This document shows positions 63,169 to 64,000 of a stretch of DNA of 64,000 nt, in pieces (position 1 is the stretch's first letter; each line of letters starts with the position of its first letter). The DNA is taken from positions 1-64,000 of the IMG/VR virus record IMGVR_UViG_3300020172_002590. One strand, given 5' to 3'. A program made the position numbers and the translations under genes. Source of the stretch: a virus. The notes beneath the pieces were generated by a model that saw only the letters and a program-made list of their open reading frames with translations, was not told the DNA's origin and searched no databases.

Positions 63169-64000
63169 TTAGTCCAACCAGCAAGTATACTCGGCAGTTA
63201 CTATTCCCTTTTCTGGGTGGATAAACATCAACGGCTGTGATGCTTTACCAATAGCAGCAAGACTCTCCATTGCGTATGTATTAGTTGATTCAGGGCTTCC
63301 TGAGATGCGACATTGAACACTATTAAATGTCATCTTAGTTGGAGTATGGAAGTGTCCAAAATAAACATCATCAAAATCCTCCTCAATTGCTCCGACCTTC
63401 CATCCATAAATCTTCTTTTGGAATGAGTAGAGAGTTGAAAGACTGCCAAACTGATCACCATGAATTAACAATGACTTATAGTTGCCAATTGTGTCAATTG
63501 CATACCAGTTTCTTTCACCACGACCATCTGGAATAATGAACTTAATCCTCTTTTCATTTTCAAACATGAGTTGAACAATGCGATAAAGCATTCTATCTCC
63601 GTTTGTTTCGGGATCGTGGTCTCTTCTTGCTCTACCGCCAATTGAACCATGATTACCAATTACACCGACAAATGTAACTGTTTCAAAATTCTCAAGCATC
63701 TTTGTCAAGAAATTCTTAATAATTCTTGGTCCATCAACAGTGATTTGACGATACAAGCCTCCATCAACTAAGAAGCTCTGACCAGGAAAGATTAATTCTC
63801 CTTCAACAATATCTCCTAAAGCCCAAACATGTAGGTGCTTAACTGGATGTTCAGTTCTCTGAATTTCCGTTAGTCTGATTACAGTATCAGCATACTGTTC
63901 AATTCTCTTTTCACAAATTTCAGAATTATAAGTAGGAGTTACTTTTGCTAACTGCCAGTCTGCAATCACAGCAACAGCAACTTCTTCTGAGTGCTTTCTT
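63169..64000 (-). CDS. Metallophosphoesterase, partial (5' end outside window)
   Basis: The frame stays open past a GTG at 63967-63969 to the window edge, and residues before it (EEVAVAVIADWQLAK) look like the first strand of the fold, so the gene starts further right. Visible motifs: IADWQ (motif I), WALGDIVEG (D of motif II), GVIGNHGS (GNH, motif III), LLIHGDQFG (motif IV) and YFGHFHTP (GHFH, motif V). These bind two metals. SbcD- or Mre11-like in layout, so possibly a nuclease of recombination, but a nucleotide phosphatase is possible. Confidence 0.88.
   Translation of the reverse strand, partial: RKHSEEVAVAVIADWQLAKVTPTYNSEICEKRIEQYADTVIRLTEIQRTEHPVKHLHVWALGDIVEGELIFPGQSFLVDGGLYRQITVDGPRIIKNFLTKMLENFETVTFVGVIGNHGSIGGRARRDHDPETNGDRMLYRIVQLMFENEKRIKFIIPDGRGERNWYAIDTIGNYKSLLIHGDQFGSLSTLYSFQKKIYGWKVGAIEEDFDDVYFGHFHTPTKMTFNSVQCRISGSPESTNTYAMESLAAIGKASQPLMFIHPEKGIVTAEYTCWLD

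Overview
This window looks like part of a large, AT-rich double-stranded DNA tailed phage that infects an actinobacterium. The phage assignment rests on a large terminase, a probable small terminase and a near-complete phage replication set: DnaE-type polymerase, DnaB-like helicase, DnaG-like primase, a probable ssDNA-binding protein, a RecA-like recombinase and a RuvC-like resolvase. An actinobacterial host is suggested by two WhiB-family iron-sulfur regulators, a proteasome-beta-like Ntn hydrolase, a protein resembling the MSMEG_6728 family, and a B12-dependent class II ribonucleotide reductase. The low GC of most of the sequence would fit a low-GC host such as freshwater Actinobacteria, but that is inference.

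Layout. (a) 1-2824, minus strand: the start of a class II ribonucleotide reductase, a GT4 glycosyltransferase and a small protein. (b) 2989-10564, plus strand: thyX, small proteins, a possible head-associated protein with a HiPIP-like cysteine pattern, a holin-like membrane protein, an HTH protein, a DUF1599/Nmad-like protein, the Ntn hydrolase, an FmdB-type zinc ribbon, a 2OG-Fe(II) oxygenase and hypotheticals. (c) 10.6-18.5 kb: a strikingly different region, much richer in GC up to about 16.8 kb. It is an array of small monocistronic gene cassettes. Most plus-strand genes there have their own promoter (TTGTGT-like box, 16-17 bp, TAATCT/TAGTAT-like box), and several start 6-7 nt after the -10 box, so they are probably leaderless. 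Most are followed by a perfect-stem terminator and then by a long inverted repeat with arms built on GGGTGTA or GGCGTA. From 14.8 to 18.5 kb at least 14 copies of the palindrome TGTAATATTACA or close variants lie between genes. (d) 18.45-19.26 kb: a divergent non-coding region with two perfect DnaA-type boxes (TTATCCACA), a candidate origin. (e) 19.3-40.9 kb, all minus strand: a dense, translationally coupled run of about 60 very small, mostly acidic or zinc-ribbon proteins, with two tRNAs, a secreted transglycosylase-like protein, an HNH nuclease, a WhiB protein and a GHKL-like protein fused to a HEWDH motif. (f) 41-64 kb, minus strand: packaging (terminase), resolvase, a Cas4-like nuclease split by an in-frame TAA, C5 and N6 DNA methyltransferases, repair and recombination genes, a glycosyltransferase/methyltransferase cluster, and the replication core ending in a truncated metallophosphoesterase.

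How the genes work together: ThyX, RNR, the Nmad/MazG-like protein and a HAD nucleotidase supply and shape nucleotides. The polymerase-helicase-primase-SSB-RecA-RuvC set replicates and recombines the genome. Two methyltransferases may protect or mark DNA. Five glycosyltransferases and two 2OG oxygenases probably decorate virion or cell-surface targets. WhiB, MerR-like and HTH proteins are candidate regulators. The most unusual material is the cassette array with its repeats, and a family of proteins sharing the N-terminal motif FEFIDE-x-(D/E)-I, three encoded in the array and one outside it. All functional calls are from reading sequence motifs; no database search was run.
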